Assembly (NCBI RefSeq): GCF_013386765.1
Contig: NZ_JACARE010000008.1
Span: forward strand, 1 to 42,066
DNA from: Pseudomonas yamanorum
GTDB taxonomy: Bacteria > Pseudomonadota > Gammaproteobacteria > Pseudomonadales > Pseudomonadaceae
DNA length: 42,066 nt
Direction: 5' to 3'
Part shown: positions 26,390 through 34,478 of the stretch, one piece after another
Numbering within the stretch: the stretch's first letter is position 1
How the letters are laid out: each line of letters begins with the position of its first letter
Made by a program: the position numbers and the translations under genes
Notes under the pieces: generated by a model
The model's input: the letters and a program-made list of their open reading frames with translations, nothing else
Databases searched by the model: none
What the model was told of the DNA's origin: nothing

Positions 26390-27319
26390 ATGACCATCCG
26401 ACTTTCCCAGACTGCTCACGCCCAACAGTTTCTCGAAGAAGCCAGCGGCAACCTGAACGACGGCGGCAACCCACGGGCCAAGGCGCTGATCTACCGGATC
26501 CTGCGGGACACGGTGAACATCATCGAAGACCTGGAAGTGACCCCGGAAGAGTTCTGGAAGGCGGTCAACTACCTCAACGAACTGGGCAAGAACCAGGAAG
26601 CCGGCTTGCTCGCGGCAGGCCTGGGCCTGGAGCATTACCTGGACATGCTGATGGACGCGGCGGACGAGGAAGCCGGCAAATCCGGCGGCACCCCGCGCAC
26701 CATCGAAGGCCCGCTGTATGTGGCCGGCGCGCCGCTGTCCAAGTACGAAGCGCGGCTGGATGACGGGCAGGACCCGGGTGTGCCGCTGTTCATGCAGGGC
26801 CAGGTGCGCGACACCAATGGCAAGCCGCTGGCGGGGGCGATTGTCGATGTGTGGCAGGCCAATACCGGCGGCACGTATTCGTGGTTTGACGGCACGCAGT
26901 CGGAGTTCAACCTGCGTCGACGGATCGAGACCGATGCTCAGGGCAACTATCGTTTCCGCAGCATCGTGCCGTCGGGGTATGGCTGCCCGCCGACCGGGCC
27001 GACCCAGCAGTTGCTGGACCAGTTGGGCCGCCACGGCCAACGGCCGGCGCATATCCACTTCTTCATCTCGGCCCCGGGCCATCGGCACCTGACCACGCAG
27101 ATCAACCTGTCGGATGATCCGTACCTGCACGATGATTTTGCCTATGCGACGCGGGATGAATTGATCGCCGAGATTCGCTTCAGCGAAGACGCACACCTGG
27201 CGAAGGAGTTTGGTGTGGAAGGGCAGTTTGCGCAGATTGATTTTGACTTTGAGTTGCAGCCTGCGGCGGCGCCGGTGGAGCAAAAGCGCATGCAGCGAGT
27301 GCGCGCGCTCGAAGACTGA
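26390..27319 (+). CDS. catA: catechol 1,2-dioxygenase
   Basis: CatA cleaves catechol between its hydroxyls with a non-heme Fe(III) to give cis,cis-muconate. The 309-residue protein has the N-terminal helical dimerisation region and the iron ligands Y163 (GGTYSWF), Y197 (SGYGCP), H221 and H223 (HIHF). The ATG has GAGGA upstream. Its substrate comes from AntABC encoded nearby. It is the last gene of catBCA and converges with kynR across a REPIN. Confidence 0.96.
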   Translation: MTIRLSQTAHAQQFLEEASGNLNDGGNPRAKALIYRILRDTVNIIEDLEVTPEEFWKAVNYLNELGKNQEAGLLAAGLGLEHYLDMLMDAADEEAGKSGGTPRTIEGPLYVAGAPLSKYEARLDDGQDPGVPLFMQGQVRDTNGKPLAGAIVDVWQANTGGTYSWFDGTQSEFNLRRRIETDAQGNYRFRSIVPSGYGCPPTGPTQQLLDQLGRHGQRPAHIHFFISAPGHRHLTTQINLSDDPYLHDDFAYATRDELIAEIRFSEDAHLAKEFGVEGQFAQIDFDFELQPAAAPVEQKRMQRVRALED

Positions 27320-27329
27320 ATGCGGTAAA

Positions 27330-27401
27330 AATGTGGGAGCTGGCTTGCCTGCGATAGCGGTGGTGAATGAAACACCGCTATCGCTGGCAAGCCAGCTCCT
27401 A
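27330..27401. repeat. REPIN, family A, between catA and kynR
   Basis: 31-bp inverted arms at 27330-27360 and 27371-27401, with two mismatches. It is the likely shared 3' end of catBCA and kynR transcripts. Confidence 0.9.
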
Positions 27402-27421
27402 CAGGGGTTGTGGTGTTCGTG

Positions 27422-27895
27422 CTATTTGCGGACAACCAGATCCAGCAAATCATCCCGATCCTTGATCTTCTGCAACACAATCTCCGAACGAATATCCATC
27501 ACCCCCGCCGTGCGGTTCAGGTGGTTCACGATAAAGTCCGAAAAGTGCTTGAGGTTACGTGCCTGCACCCGCAGCACATAATTACTCGCCCCGGTAATCA
27601 CATACGCACTGGCCACCTCCGGCCACCCCTGCACCTTCTTGATAAACGTCTCGTGCCAATCCTCCACATCCTGGCGCAACGACAGGTGGACGATAGCCTC
27701 CAGCTCAATTCCCAACTGCTCGGCGTTCAACACCGCCCGATAACCACTGATGATTCCCTCGCTCTCCAGCAGGCGCAAACGCCGCAGGCAGGCCGATGGC
27801 GACAGGGCGACTTTCTCCGCCAGTTCCTGGTTACTGATACGGCCATCCTGTTGCAGGAAATGCAGAAGGCGCAGGTCGGTGGCGTCGAGAATCAT
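27422..27895 (-). CDS. kynR: Lrp/AsnC-family regulator of kynurenine genes
   Basis: This 157-residue Lrp/AsnC protein has the N-terminal helix-turn-helix (LLHFLQQDGRISNQELAEKV then SPSACLRRLRLLES) and a C-terminal RAM effector domain (WPEVASAYVITGASNYVL). It is divergent from kynU, and in P. aeruginosa the Lrp-type KynR controls the kyn genes in response to kynurenine, so the same role is inferred. No clear ribosome site precedes the ATG. It may also act on kynBA, about 11 kb away. Confidence 0.85.
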   Translation of the reverse strand: MILDATDLRLLHFLQQDGRISNQELAEKVALSPSACLRRLRLLESEGIISGYRAVLNAEQLGIELEAIVHLSLRQDVEDWHETFIKKVQGWPEVASAYVITGASNYVLRVQARNLKHFSDFIVNHLNRTAGVMDIRSEIVLQKIKDRDDLLDLVVRK

Positions 27896-27925
27896 GGTTA
27901 GAATAAATCCGCGTGTTTGGAGGTT

Positions 27926-27937
27926 AAATTCGAATTT
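27926..27937. promoter_or_regulatory. palindrome in the kynR-kynU gap
   Basis: AAATTCGAATTT is a perfect 12-bp palindrome, 31 bp from the kynR start codon and about 100 bp from kynU. AT-rich palindromes of this kind suit Lrp-type proteins, making it a candidate KynR site. Confidence 0.4.
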
Positions 27938-28037
27938 CCTACAGCTTAATTAGCCTGTTGCCCACCACTTTGCACGAAAATTCTCTAAAGCTTCGTTCAT
28001 TATTTGGCTCATTGTTACTACAAGAACAGGACTGACC

Positions 28038-29288
28038 ATGACCACCCGCACCCATTGCCTGACCCTCGACGCCCAGGATCCGCTGGCGCCGCTGCGTAAC
28101 CAATTCGCCTTGCCGGCCGGGGTGATCTACCTCGACGGCAACTCCCTCGGCGCGCGCCCGGTGGCAGCGCTGGCGCGGGCGCAAGCGGTGATCGCCGAGG
28201 AGTGGGGCAATGGCTTGATCCGCAGCTGGAACAGTGCTGGCTGGGCCGACCTGGCCCAGCGCCTGGGCAATCGCCTGGCGCCGCTGATCGGTGCCCGCGA
28301 CGGTGAAGTGGTGATCACTGATACCACCTCCATCAACCTGTTCAAGGTGCTCAGTGCGGCCCTGACCGTGCAGCGCGAACGTGCGCCAGGCCGCAAGGTG
28401 ATCGTCAGCGAAGCGAGCAATTTCCCCACCGACCTGTACATCGCCGAAGGCCTGACCGAACTGCTGCAACAGGGCTACTCCCTGCGCCTGGTCAACAGCC
28501 CGGACGAACTGCCCCAGGCCATCGACCAGGACACAGCGGTGGTGATGCTCACCCACGTCAATTACAAGACCGGCTACATGTACGACATGCAGGCCCAGAC
28601 CGCGTTGAGCCATGAATGTGGCGCGCTGGCGATCTGGGACCTGGCGCATTCGGCGGGCGCGGTGCCGATCGACCTGCATCAGGCGGGCGCCGATTACGCG
28701 ATTGGCTGCACCTACAAGTACCTCAACGGCGGGCCGGGCTCCCAGGCGTTTGTGTGGGTCAGTCCGACGCTGGTGGATGCGGTGACGCAGCCTCTGTCGG
28801 GCTGGTTCGGGCATACCCGGCAGTTCGCCATGGAATCGCGTTATGCGCCGAGCCAGGGAATCGCCCGCTACCTGTGCGGTACCCAGCCGATTACCTCGCT
28901 GGCGATGGTGGAATGTGGCCTGGATATTTTTGCCCAGACCGACATGGCCAGCCTTCGTACTAAATCCCTGGCGTTGACCGACCTGTTTATCGCGCTGGTG
29001 GAGTCCCGTTGCGCCGCCCACGAACTGACCCTGATCACCCCGCGTGAACATGCCCGGCGTGGCAGCCATGTCAGCTTCGAGCACCCGGAAGGTTATGCAG
29101 TTATCCAGGCCTTGATCGCCCGTGGCGTGATTGGTGATTATCGCGAGCCGCGCATCATGCGGTTTGGGTTTACTCCGCTGTACACCAGCTTTACCGAGGT
29201 CTGGGACGCAGTGGAAATCCTTGGCGAGATTCTTGACCAGAAAACCTGGGACCAGCCGCAATTCAAAGTTCGCCACAGCGTCACCTGA
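28038..29288 (+). CDS. kynU: kynureninase
   Basis: KynU uses pyridoxal phosphate to cut kynurenine into anthranilate and L-alanine. The 416-residue protein has the PLP lysine K227 in [12 protein letters not shown], the same number as in the studied P. fluorescens enzyme, and the [12 protein letters not shown] opening. AGGA precedes the ATG. Here kynU is about 11 kb from kynBA and lies with its regulator. A REPIN and then a permease follow on the same strand. Confidence 0.95.
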   Translation: MTTRTHCLTLDAQDPLAPLRNQFALPAGVIYLDGNSLGARPVAALARAQAVIAEEWGNGLIRSWNSAGWADLAQRLGNRLAPLIGARDGEVVITDTTSINLFKVLSAALTVQRERAPGRKVIVSEASNFPTDLYIAEGLTELLQQGYSLRLVNSPDELPQAIDQDTAVVMLTHVNYKTGYMYDMQAQTALSHECGALAIWDLAHSAGAVPIDLHQAGADYAIGCTYKYLNGGPGSQAFVWVSPTLVDAVTQPLSGWFGHTRQFAMESRYAPSQGIARYLCGTQPITSLAMVECGLDIFAQTDMASLRTKSLALTDLFIALVESRCAAHELTLITPREHARRGSHVSFEHPEGYAVIQALIARGVIGDYREPRIMRFGFTPLYTSFTEVWDAVEILGEILDQKTWDQPQFKVRHSVT

Positions 29289-29300
29289 TACAACACAAAA

Positions 29301-29376
29301 CCCTTGTAGGAGCCCGGCTTGCCGGCGATGGCGTCCGTAAGATCGCCATCGCCGGCAAGCCGGGCTCCTACAAGGG
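29301..29376. repeat. REPIN between kynU and the second permease
   Basis: Perfect 33-bp inverted arms at 29301-29333 and 29344-29376 (core GGAGCCCGGCTTGCCGGCGA). It sits 12 bp after kynU and 44 bp before the permease start, inside a probable operon. Confidence 0.92.
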
Positions 29377-29420
29377 GCATTAACATCGTGTGCAATCACA
29401 ATAATAAAGGGGCACGCCAC

Positions 29421-30851
29421 GTGACCACGCCAGACCAAGGCTTTGCCGAAATAACCAATCGCGAACTGGGCCTGCGGCGCCAGCTCACTTCCGGCCAGAT
29501 GAGCATGATCGCCATCGGTGGCGCCATTGGCACCGGGCTGTTCATGGGCAGCGCCTACGCCATCGGCTATGCCGGGCCCAGCGTGCTGGTCAGCTACGCC
29601 ATCGGCGCGCTGATCACCTTGCTGTTGATGGGCTGCCTGGCGGAGATGACGGTGGCGCATTCCACCTCGGGCTCCTTCGGCGCGTATGCCGAGTTCTACG
29701 TCAGCCCGCTGGCCGGTTTCCTGGTGCGTTATGCGTACTGGGCGGCGATTGTGCTGGCGGTGGGCGCCGAGGTCACGGCAGTGGCGATGTACATGAAGTA
29801 CTGGTTCGCCAACGTGCCGGAGTGGGTGTGGATCGTCTCGTTTTCCAGTGTGTTGATCGTGCTCAACGCCATCAGCGTCAAGACCTTCGGCAACTTCGAA
29901 TACTGGTTCTCCACGATCAAGATCAGCGCCATCGTCGGCTTCATCATCCTCGCGGTGTATGTGGTGTTCGGCTCCGGCAATCCGGATTACGGCGTGCAGA
30001 ATTACACGGCCCACGGCGGCTTTTTCCCGAACGGGTTGAGCGGCATGTGGATCGCGGTGATTGTCTCGATCTTCAGCTACCTGAGCGTGGAGATGATCGC
30101 GGTGGCCGCCGGTGAAGCAGCCGACCCGGAGCAAGCGGTGAAGAAAGCCTTCCGCGCAACCATCGTGCGGCTGGTGGTGTTCTACCTGCTGACCCTGGCG
30201 CTGATGTTGGCCATCGTGCCGTGGAACCAGGCCGGGCATGCCCAGAGCCCGTTCGTCACGGTGATGCAGACCATCGGGATTCCCGGCGCCACGGGGGTGA
30301 TGAATTTTGTGATCCTGATCGCGGCCTTGTCGGCGATGAACAGCCAGCTCTACATCACCACCCGCATGATGTTCAGCCTGTCCCGCGCCGGGTTTGCGCC
30401 CAAGTCCATGGGCGCCTTGAGCAAGAGCGGGATCCCGCTGAACGCCTTGCTGCTGTCCAGCTCGGGCATCGCCCTGGCGACGCTGCTGAATGTGGTGTAC
30501 CCGGAAAGCTCGTTCACCCTGATGATGGCGATCTCGATGTTTGGCGCGATCTTCACATGGTTCATGATCTTCCTCACGCACCTGTTTTTCCGCCGCTATC
30601 GCAAGCGTCACTGCGGAGCGAAGTTGTCGTTCCAGCTGGCGCTGTTTCCCTACAGCACCCTGCTGGGCCTGGTGTTGATGGGTGCGGTGATGATCACCAC
30701 GTTCTTCACCGACGCGTTCAAGATGACGCTGGTGTTCGGGGTGCCGTTCCTGCTGATTCTGTCGCTGGTGTATTACGTATTTTTCCGCAAGGGCCGCCAA
30801 AACCCTGTAGGAGCGAGCTTGCTCGCGAAAAACCCGAGGGCGCCGGGTTAA
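29421..30851 (+). CDS. amino acid permease (APC family) downstream of kynU
   Basis: This inner-membrane APC-type permease of 476 residues has about 12 helices and the GGAIGTGLFMGSAY signature in helix 1. A role in tryptophan or kynurenine uptake is inferred from its place after kynU. A GTG start at 29421 is chosen because AAAGGGG is 8 bp upstream; the only in-frame ATG upstream lies inside the REPIN. Residues 461-476 (NPVGASLLAKNPRAPG) are encoded by the REP arm at 30803-30829 and what follows, so the natural C-terminus was replaced or extended. It is only distantly similar to the permease at 17981. Confidence 0.87.
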   Translation: MTTPDQGFAEITNRELGLRRQLTSGQMSMIAIGGAIGTGLFMGSAYAIGYAGPSVLVSYAIGALITLLLMGCLAEMTVAHSTSGSFGAYAEFYVSPLAGFLVRYAYWAAIVLAVGAEVTAVAMYMKYWFANVPEWVWIVSFSSVLIVLNAISVKTFGNFEYWFSTIKISAIVGFIILAVYVVFGSGNPDYGVQNYTAHGGFFPNGLSGMWIAVIVSIFSYLSVEMIAVAAGEAADPEQAVKKAFRATIVRLVVFYLLTLALMLAIVPWNQAGHAQSPFVTVMQTIGIPGATGVMNFVILIAALSAMNSQLYITTRMMFSLSRAGFAPKSMGALSKSGIPLNALLLSSSGIALATLLNVVYPESSFTLMMAISMFGAIFTWFMIFLTHLFFRRYRKRHCGAKLSFQLALFPYSTLLGLVLMGAVMITTFFTDAFKMTLVFGVPFLLILSLVYYVFFRKGRQNPVGASLLAKNPRAPG

Positions 30852-30908
30852 ATCAGAAAACCCGCGTTATCGTTGACGTTCTTCGCGAGCAAGCTCGCTC
30901 CTACAGGG
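30803..30908. repeat. REPIN, family D, covering the ends of two genes
   Basis: Perfect 27-bp inverted arms at 30803-30829 and 30882-30908 (core CTGTAGGAGCGAGCTTGCTC). The left arm is read in frame by the permease, the right arm by the convergent LysR gene. Both stop codons (30849-30851 and 30867-30869) lie between the arms. Confidence 0.93.
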
Positions 30909-31781
30909 GGAGAGGGCGTTTAGCAGTTGGGTGGCGTAACCCGGCAATTGCTTGAACTCGCGGGCGCATAACAGCAGCTTGCGACAGGCCCACTCCTCGG
31001 TCAGGGGTTGGGCCTTGAAGCGCCGCACCAATGGCCAGCGTTCCAGCGCCGCCTGAGGCACGATCCCCAGCCCGGCGCCCCGGGCGACCATGCGAATCAA
31101 CCCGTCAAAACCGTCCGCGCGGATGCGTGTCTGCAAGCGAAAGCCGGCGTGCAACGCTTGTTCTTCCAGGTACACCGCCAGCGCGCTGCCGGCGGCCAGG
31201 CCCACATAGTCGTGCTGCAAGCTGTCGATGAAACTCACGGTGCGTTCGGCCAAGGGATGATCCAGCGGCATGATCAGCACCAGCGGGTCGTCGCGAAAGG
31301 GCAGGGTTTGCAGGCCGTGGGTGTCCACCGCATCGGAAATAATTCCCAGGTCTGCTGTGCCCTGGCGCAAGGCTTGGGTGATGCGCAGGCTCGGCAGTTC
31401 CTGCAGGTCGATGTCTAGGTTGGGGTGCTCGTGCAGAAAATCCGCCAGCAGTTCCGGCAGGTATTCGCTCAGGGCAGTGGTGTTGCACAGCAGGCGCACC
31501 TGGCCTTTGACGCCGTTGGCGTATTCGGCGAGGTCTTGCTGCAGGTGTTCGGCTTGCTGCAACAGCAGGCGGGCGTGACGGGCCAGGGCTTTGCCTGCCG
31601 GGGTTGGGGTGACGCCTCGGCGGCCACGCTGCAGGAATTCGATGCCCAGTGAAGCTTCCATCGCCCGAATCCGCGCGCTGGCCGCCGCCAGGGACAAATG
31701 GCTGCGGCTGGCGCCGGCGGTGATATTGCCGGTGTCGAGGATGTGCAGGTAGAGGCGCAGGTCGATCAGGTCAAAGTGCAT
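30867..31781 (-). CDS. LysR-family regulator with REP-encoded C-terminus
   Basis: This is a 304-residue LysR-type transcription factor with an N-terminal winged helix (LRLYLHILDTGNITAGASRS at 8-27) and an effector domain. Target genes are unknown; it is divergent from the TauE-type transporter at 31965, which is the natural candidate. Residues 292-304 (PCRSELAREERQR) are encoded by REP sequence and are unlikely to belong to the ancestral protein. The start is the only ATG near the family N-terminus (MHFDLIDLRLYL). Confidence 0.87.
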   Translation of the reverse strand: MHFDLIDLRLYLHILDTGNITAGASRSHLSLAAASARIRAMEASLGIEFLQRGRRGVTPTPAGKALARHARLLLQQAEHLQQDLAEYANGVKGQVRLLCNTTALSEYLPELLADFLHEHPNLDIDLQELPSLRITQALRQGTADLGIISDAVDTHGLQTLPFRDDPLVLIMPLDHPLAERTVSFIDSLQHDYVGLAAGSALAVYLEEQALHAGFRLQTRIRADGFDGLIRMVARGAGLGIVPQAALERWPLVRRFKAQPLTEEWACRKLLLCAREFKQLPGYATQLLNALSPCRSELAREERQR

Positions 31782-31813
31782 GGGCTGCAGGTTCCGGGTG
31801 AATGGGCCGGCCT

Positions 31814-31880
31814 CATCGCAGGCAAGCCAGCTCCCACAGTTGGAATGCGATCCACTGTGGGAGCTGGCTTGCCTGCGATG
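31814..31880. repeat. inverted family-A REP pair in reversed arrangement
   Basis: Perfect 27-bp inverted arms at 31814-31840 and 31854-31880. Here the GTGGGAGC ends face inward around a 13-bp spacer, the opposite of the other family-A pairs. It lies between divergent LysR and transporter genes. Confidence 0.9.
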
Positions 31881-31964
31881 GCGTCATCAGCCTCATGCAA
31901 AACAAGAGGCTGCCTCAGTATATGGCGAATTTTCAGACATCACCCAAACCCGCAAAATCAACCC

Positions 31965-32729
31965 ATGAATACTTTACTCGCGTTCTACCAAACCCTCGGC
32001 CCGGCCCTGACATTACTGGTGATCGGCACGTTTATGCTGGCCGGTACCGTCAAGGGCGTGATCGGCCTGGGCCTGCCCACCGTCGCCATGGGCATGCTCG
32101 GCCTGGCTATGTTGCCGGCGCAGGCTGCGGCGTTGCTGATCATCCCGTCCACCGTCACCAACCTCTGGCAACTGGCGTTCGGCGGTCACCTGAGCGCCTT
32201 GATCAAACGCCTGTGGCCGATGCTCCTGCTGATTTTCCTCGGCACCGGGCTGGGCTCGTTGTGGCTGGGCATGGACGGTGGGCATTGGGTGGTGCGGGCG
32301 TTGGGCGGGGCGTTGCTGGTGTATGCCTTGAGCGGGTTGCTGCTGCCGACGTTCAAGGTCAGCCCGGCTACCGAGCGCTGGCTGGGGCCGTTGTGCGGCG
32401 TGCTGACCGGGGTCATCACCTCGGCCACTGGCGTATTCGTGATTCCGGCGGTGCCGTATCTGCAAGCCTTGGGCTTGAGCCGCGATCAACTGGTGCAGGC
32501 GCTGGGCTTGTCGTTCACCGTCTCGACCCTGGCTCTGGCCGCCGGTTTGTTCTGGCGCGGCAGCCTGGGCGGTGGCGAGTTGAATGCCTCGCTACTGGCG
32601 CTGGTTCCGGCGCTGCTTGGGATGTGGCTGGGCCAGGCCCTGCGCCAACGCATCAGTGCCGTGTTGTTCAAGCGCGTGTTCTTTATCGGCATGGCTGCGC
32701 TGGGTGGGCATCTGCTGATCAGTGGTTAA
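31965..32729 (+). CDS. TauE/SafE (TSUP) family membrane transporter
   Basis: This 254-residue inner-membrane protein has about 8 hydrophobic helices and the repeated-half architecture of TSUP transporters; the opening half has GTVKGVIGLGLPTVAMGML, a typical TSUP loop. Family members export sulfite, sulfoacetate or other small organic or sulfur anions, but this substrate cannot be told from sequence. The ATG at 31965 gives MNTLLAFYQTLG. It is divergent from the LysR gene, which may regulate it. Confidence 0.85.
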   Translation: MNTLLAFYQTLGPALTLLVIGTFMLAGTVKGVIGLGLPTVAMGMLGLAMLPAQAAALLIIPSTVTNLWQLAFGGHLSALIKRLWPMLLLIFLGTGLGSLWLGMDGGHWVVRALGGALLVYALSGLLLPTFKVSPATERWLGPLCGVLTGVITSATGVFVIPAVPYLQALGLSRDQLVQALGLSFTVSTLALAAGLFWRGSLGGGELNASLLALVPALLGMWLGQALRQRISAVLFKRVFFIGMAALGGHLLISG

Positions 32730-32751
32730 GAATGCGTTATTGATTCGTGCG

Positions 32752-32763
32752 ATTTGATCAAAT
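32752..32763. promoter_or_regulatory. palindrome upstream of mdaB
   Basis: ATTTGATCAAAT is a perfect 12-bp palindrome about 83 bp before the mdaB ATG. It contains TTTGATCAAA but lacks the 4-base centre of an Anr/FNR box. A regulator site is possible; none is assigned. Confidence 0.3.
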
Positions 32764-32845
32764 GTATTTTGCCTGCCCGACGCTTATTCCAAAGCGCCGA
32801 CCCCGTTACCCTGCCTTCAGACATTTTTAATCTTTAGGCATCTTC

Positions 32846-33436
32846 ATGAAAAAAGTTCTGCTGCTCAACGGTGGTAAAAAATTCGCCCACTCCGACGGTC
32901 GCTACAACAGCACCCTGCATGAAGCCGCCCTGGCCGTGCTCGACCGTGGCGGCGTCGACGTCAAGGAAACCCACATCGACGCTGGCTACGACGTGGCCGA
33001 AGAAGTCGCCAAGTTCCTCTGGGCCGACGTGATCATCTACCAGATGCCCGGCTGGTGGATGGGCGCCCCATGGATCGTCAAGAAGTACATCGACGAAGTC
33101 TTCACCGAAGGCCACGGCAGCCTGTACGCCAGCGACGGCCGCACCCGTTCCGACTCTTCGCAGAAATACGGCAGCGGCGGCCTGGTCCAGGGCAAGCAAT
33201 ACATGCTGTCCCTGACCTGGAACGCCCCGCAGCAAGCCTTCGACGACCCTACCGACTTCTTCGAAGCCAAGGGCGTGGACGCGGTCTACTTCCCGTTTCA
33301 CAAGGCCAACGAATTCCTCGGCATGACCGGCCTGCCGACCTTCCTGTGCGTGGACGTGATGAAGCGCCCGGCCATCGAAGCCGACGTGGCGCGTTATGAG
33401 CAGCATCTGGCCCAGGTGTTTAACCTGAGTCTGTAA
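32846..33436 (+). CDS. mdaB: MdaB-type NAD(P)H quinone oxidoreductase
   Basis: MdaB is a soluble flavodoxin-fold FAD enzyme that reduces quinones by two electrons and limits oxidative stress. The 196-residue length and the MPGWWMGAPWIVKKYIDEVF segment are typical, as is the opening MKKVLLLNGGKKFAHSDGR. A LysR gene follows 41 bp later on the same strand, a common pairing that suggests regulation, though which gene it controls here is uncertain. Confidence 0.9.
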   Translation: MKKVLLLNGGKKFAHSDGRYNSTLHEAALAVLDRGGVDVKETHIDAGYDVAEEVAKFLWADVIIYQMPGWWMGAPWIVKKYIDEVFTEGHGSLYASDGRTRSDSSQKYGSGGLVQGKQYMLSLTWNAPQQAFDDPTDFFEAKGVDAVYFPFHKANEFLGMTGLPTFLCVDVMKRPAIEADVARYEQHLAQVFNLSL

Positions 33437-33477
33437 TGCGGCTAGTATCCGTGCAGCCGCTATAAAGAGGATTCACG

Positions 33478-34374
33478 TTGAAAGCCCGATCCGATGAGCT
33501 ACAGATCTTCGTCTGCGTGATTGAATGCGGGTCGATTTCCGCCGCAGCCGAACAGGTCGGGCAGACGCCGTCAGCGGTCAGCCGCACCCTGTCGCGCCTG
33601 GAAGCCAAGCTCGACACCACCCTGATCAACCGCACCACCCGGCGCATGGACCTGACCGAGGAGGGCAAGTACTTCTTCGAGCGGGCCAAGGTGATCCTCG
33701 AGCAAATGGACGACCTGGAAGAGCGCCTGTCGTCGCGCCAGCAAACCCCGTCGGGGCGCTTGCGGATCAACGCGGCGTCGCCGTTCATGCTGCACGCGAT
33801 CGTGCCGTACATCGCCGAGTTTCGTGGCCTGTACCCGGACATCCAGCTGGAGCTGAACAGCAACGACCTGATCATCGACCTGCTGGAGCAGAGCACCGAC
33901 ATTGCGATCCGCATCGGCGCCCTGGCGGACTCGACCCTGCACGCCCGCTCCCTGGGTTGCAGCCCGCTGCATATCCTCGCCAGCCCGGCGTACCTGAAAC
34001 AGCACGGCACCCCCGGCACCGTTGCCGAACTGGCCGAACACACGTTGCTCGGCTTCACCCAGACCGAAACCCTCAACCACTGGCCGCTGCGCCATGTGCA
34101 CGGGGATCGCTGGCAGATCCAGCCGGGCGTTGCCGCTTCCAGCGGTGAAACCTTGCGTCAGCTGGCGCTGGAAGGGCAGGGCATCACCTGTCTGTCGGAC
34201 TTCATGACCGCCCAGGACATCAAGACCGGACGCCTGATACCGGTGCTGGCGGAGTTCAATAGCGGCTATCGCCAGCCGATCAACGCGGTGTACTACCGCA
34301 ACTCGCAATTGGCCTTGCGCATCCAGTGCTTCCTGGACTTTATCCAGGGCAAGCTGGTCAGCTACGCCAGCTGA
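33478..34374 (+). CDS. LysR-family regulator between mdaB and an SDR gene
   Basis: This 298-residue LysR regulator has the N-terminal winged helix with GSISAAAEQVGQTPSAVSRT at about 18-37 and a full effector domain. The start is TTG at 33478, preceded by AGAGG at a 7-bp distance; the first in-frame ATG would remove the DNA-binding helix. It lies just after mdaB and 104 bp before an SDR gene that has a palindrome in its promoter, so it may control either. Function is inferred only. Confidence 0.86.
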   Translation: MKARSDELQIFVCVIECGSISAAAEQVGQTPSAVSRTLSRLEAKLDTTLINRTTRRMDLTEEGKYFFERAKVILEQMDDLEERLSSRQQTPSGRLRINAASPFMLHAIVPYIAEFRGLYPDIQLELNSNDLIIDLLEQSTDIAIRIGALADSTLHARSLGCSPLHILASPAYLKQHGTPGTVAELAEHTLLGFTQTETLNHWPLRHVHGDRWQIQPGVAASSGETLRQLALEGQGITCLSDFMTAQDIKTGRLIPVLAEFNSGYRQPINAVYYRNSQLALRIQCFLDFIQGKLVSYAS

Positions 34375-34409
34375 TTCGTGACCCCTGCGCAAGATTGAAT
34401 TGGGCAATA

Positions 34410-34436
34410 CGGACTTATTCCGCATGGATAGGTCCG
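34410..34436 (+). promoter_or_regulatory. palindrome upstream of the SDR gene
   Basis: An imperfect 12-3-12 palindrome (CGGACTTATTCC, GCA, TGGATAGGTCCG; 9 of 12 paired) lies about 43 bp before the SDR start. It is a candidate site for the LysR protein encoded just upstream. Confidence 0.4.
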
Positions 34437-34478
34437 CAATACTGAGCCCATCAATTACTCACGCAGGGAGACACCTCC

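Noticed and set aside
27939..30800. 953-codon open frame on the minus strand opposite kynU and the permease
   Set aside because: It is antisense to two clear enzyme and transporter genes, has low-complexity composition rich in His, Gln, Arg and Gly, and no ribosome site. It arises from GC-rich codon bias.
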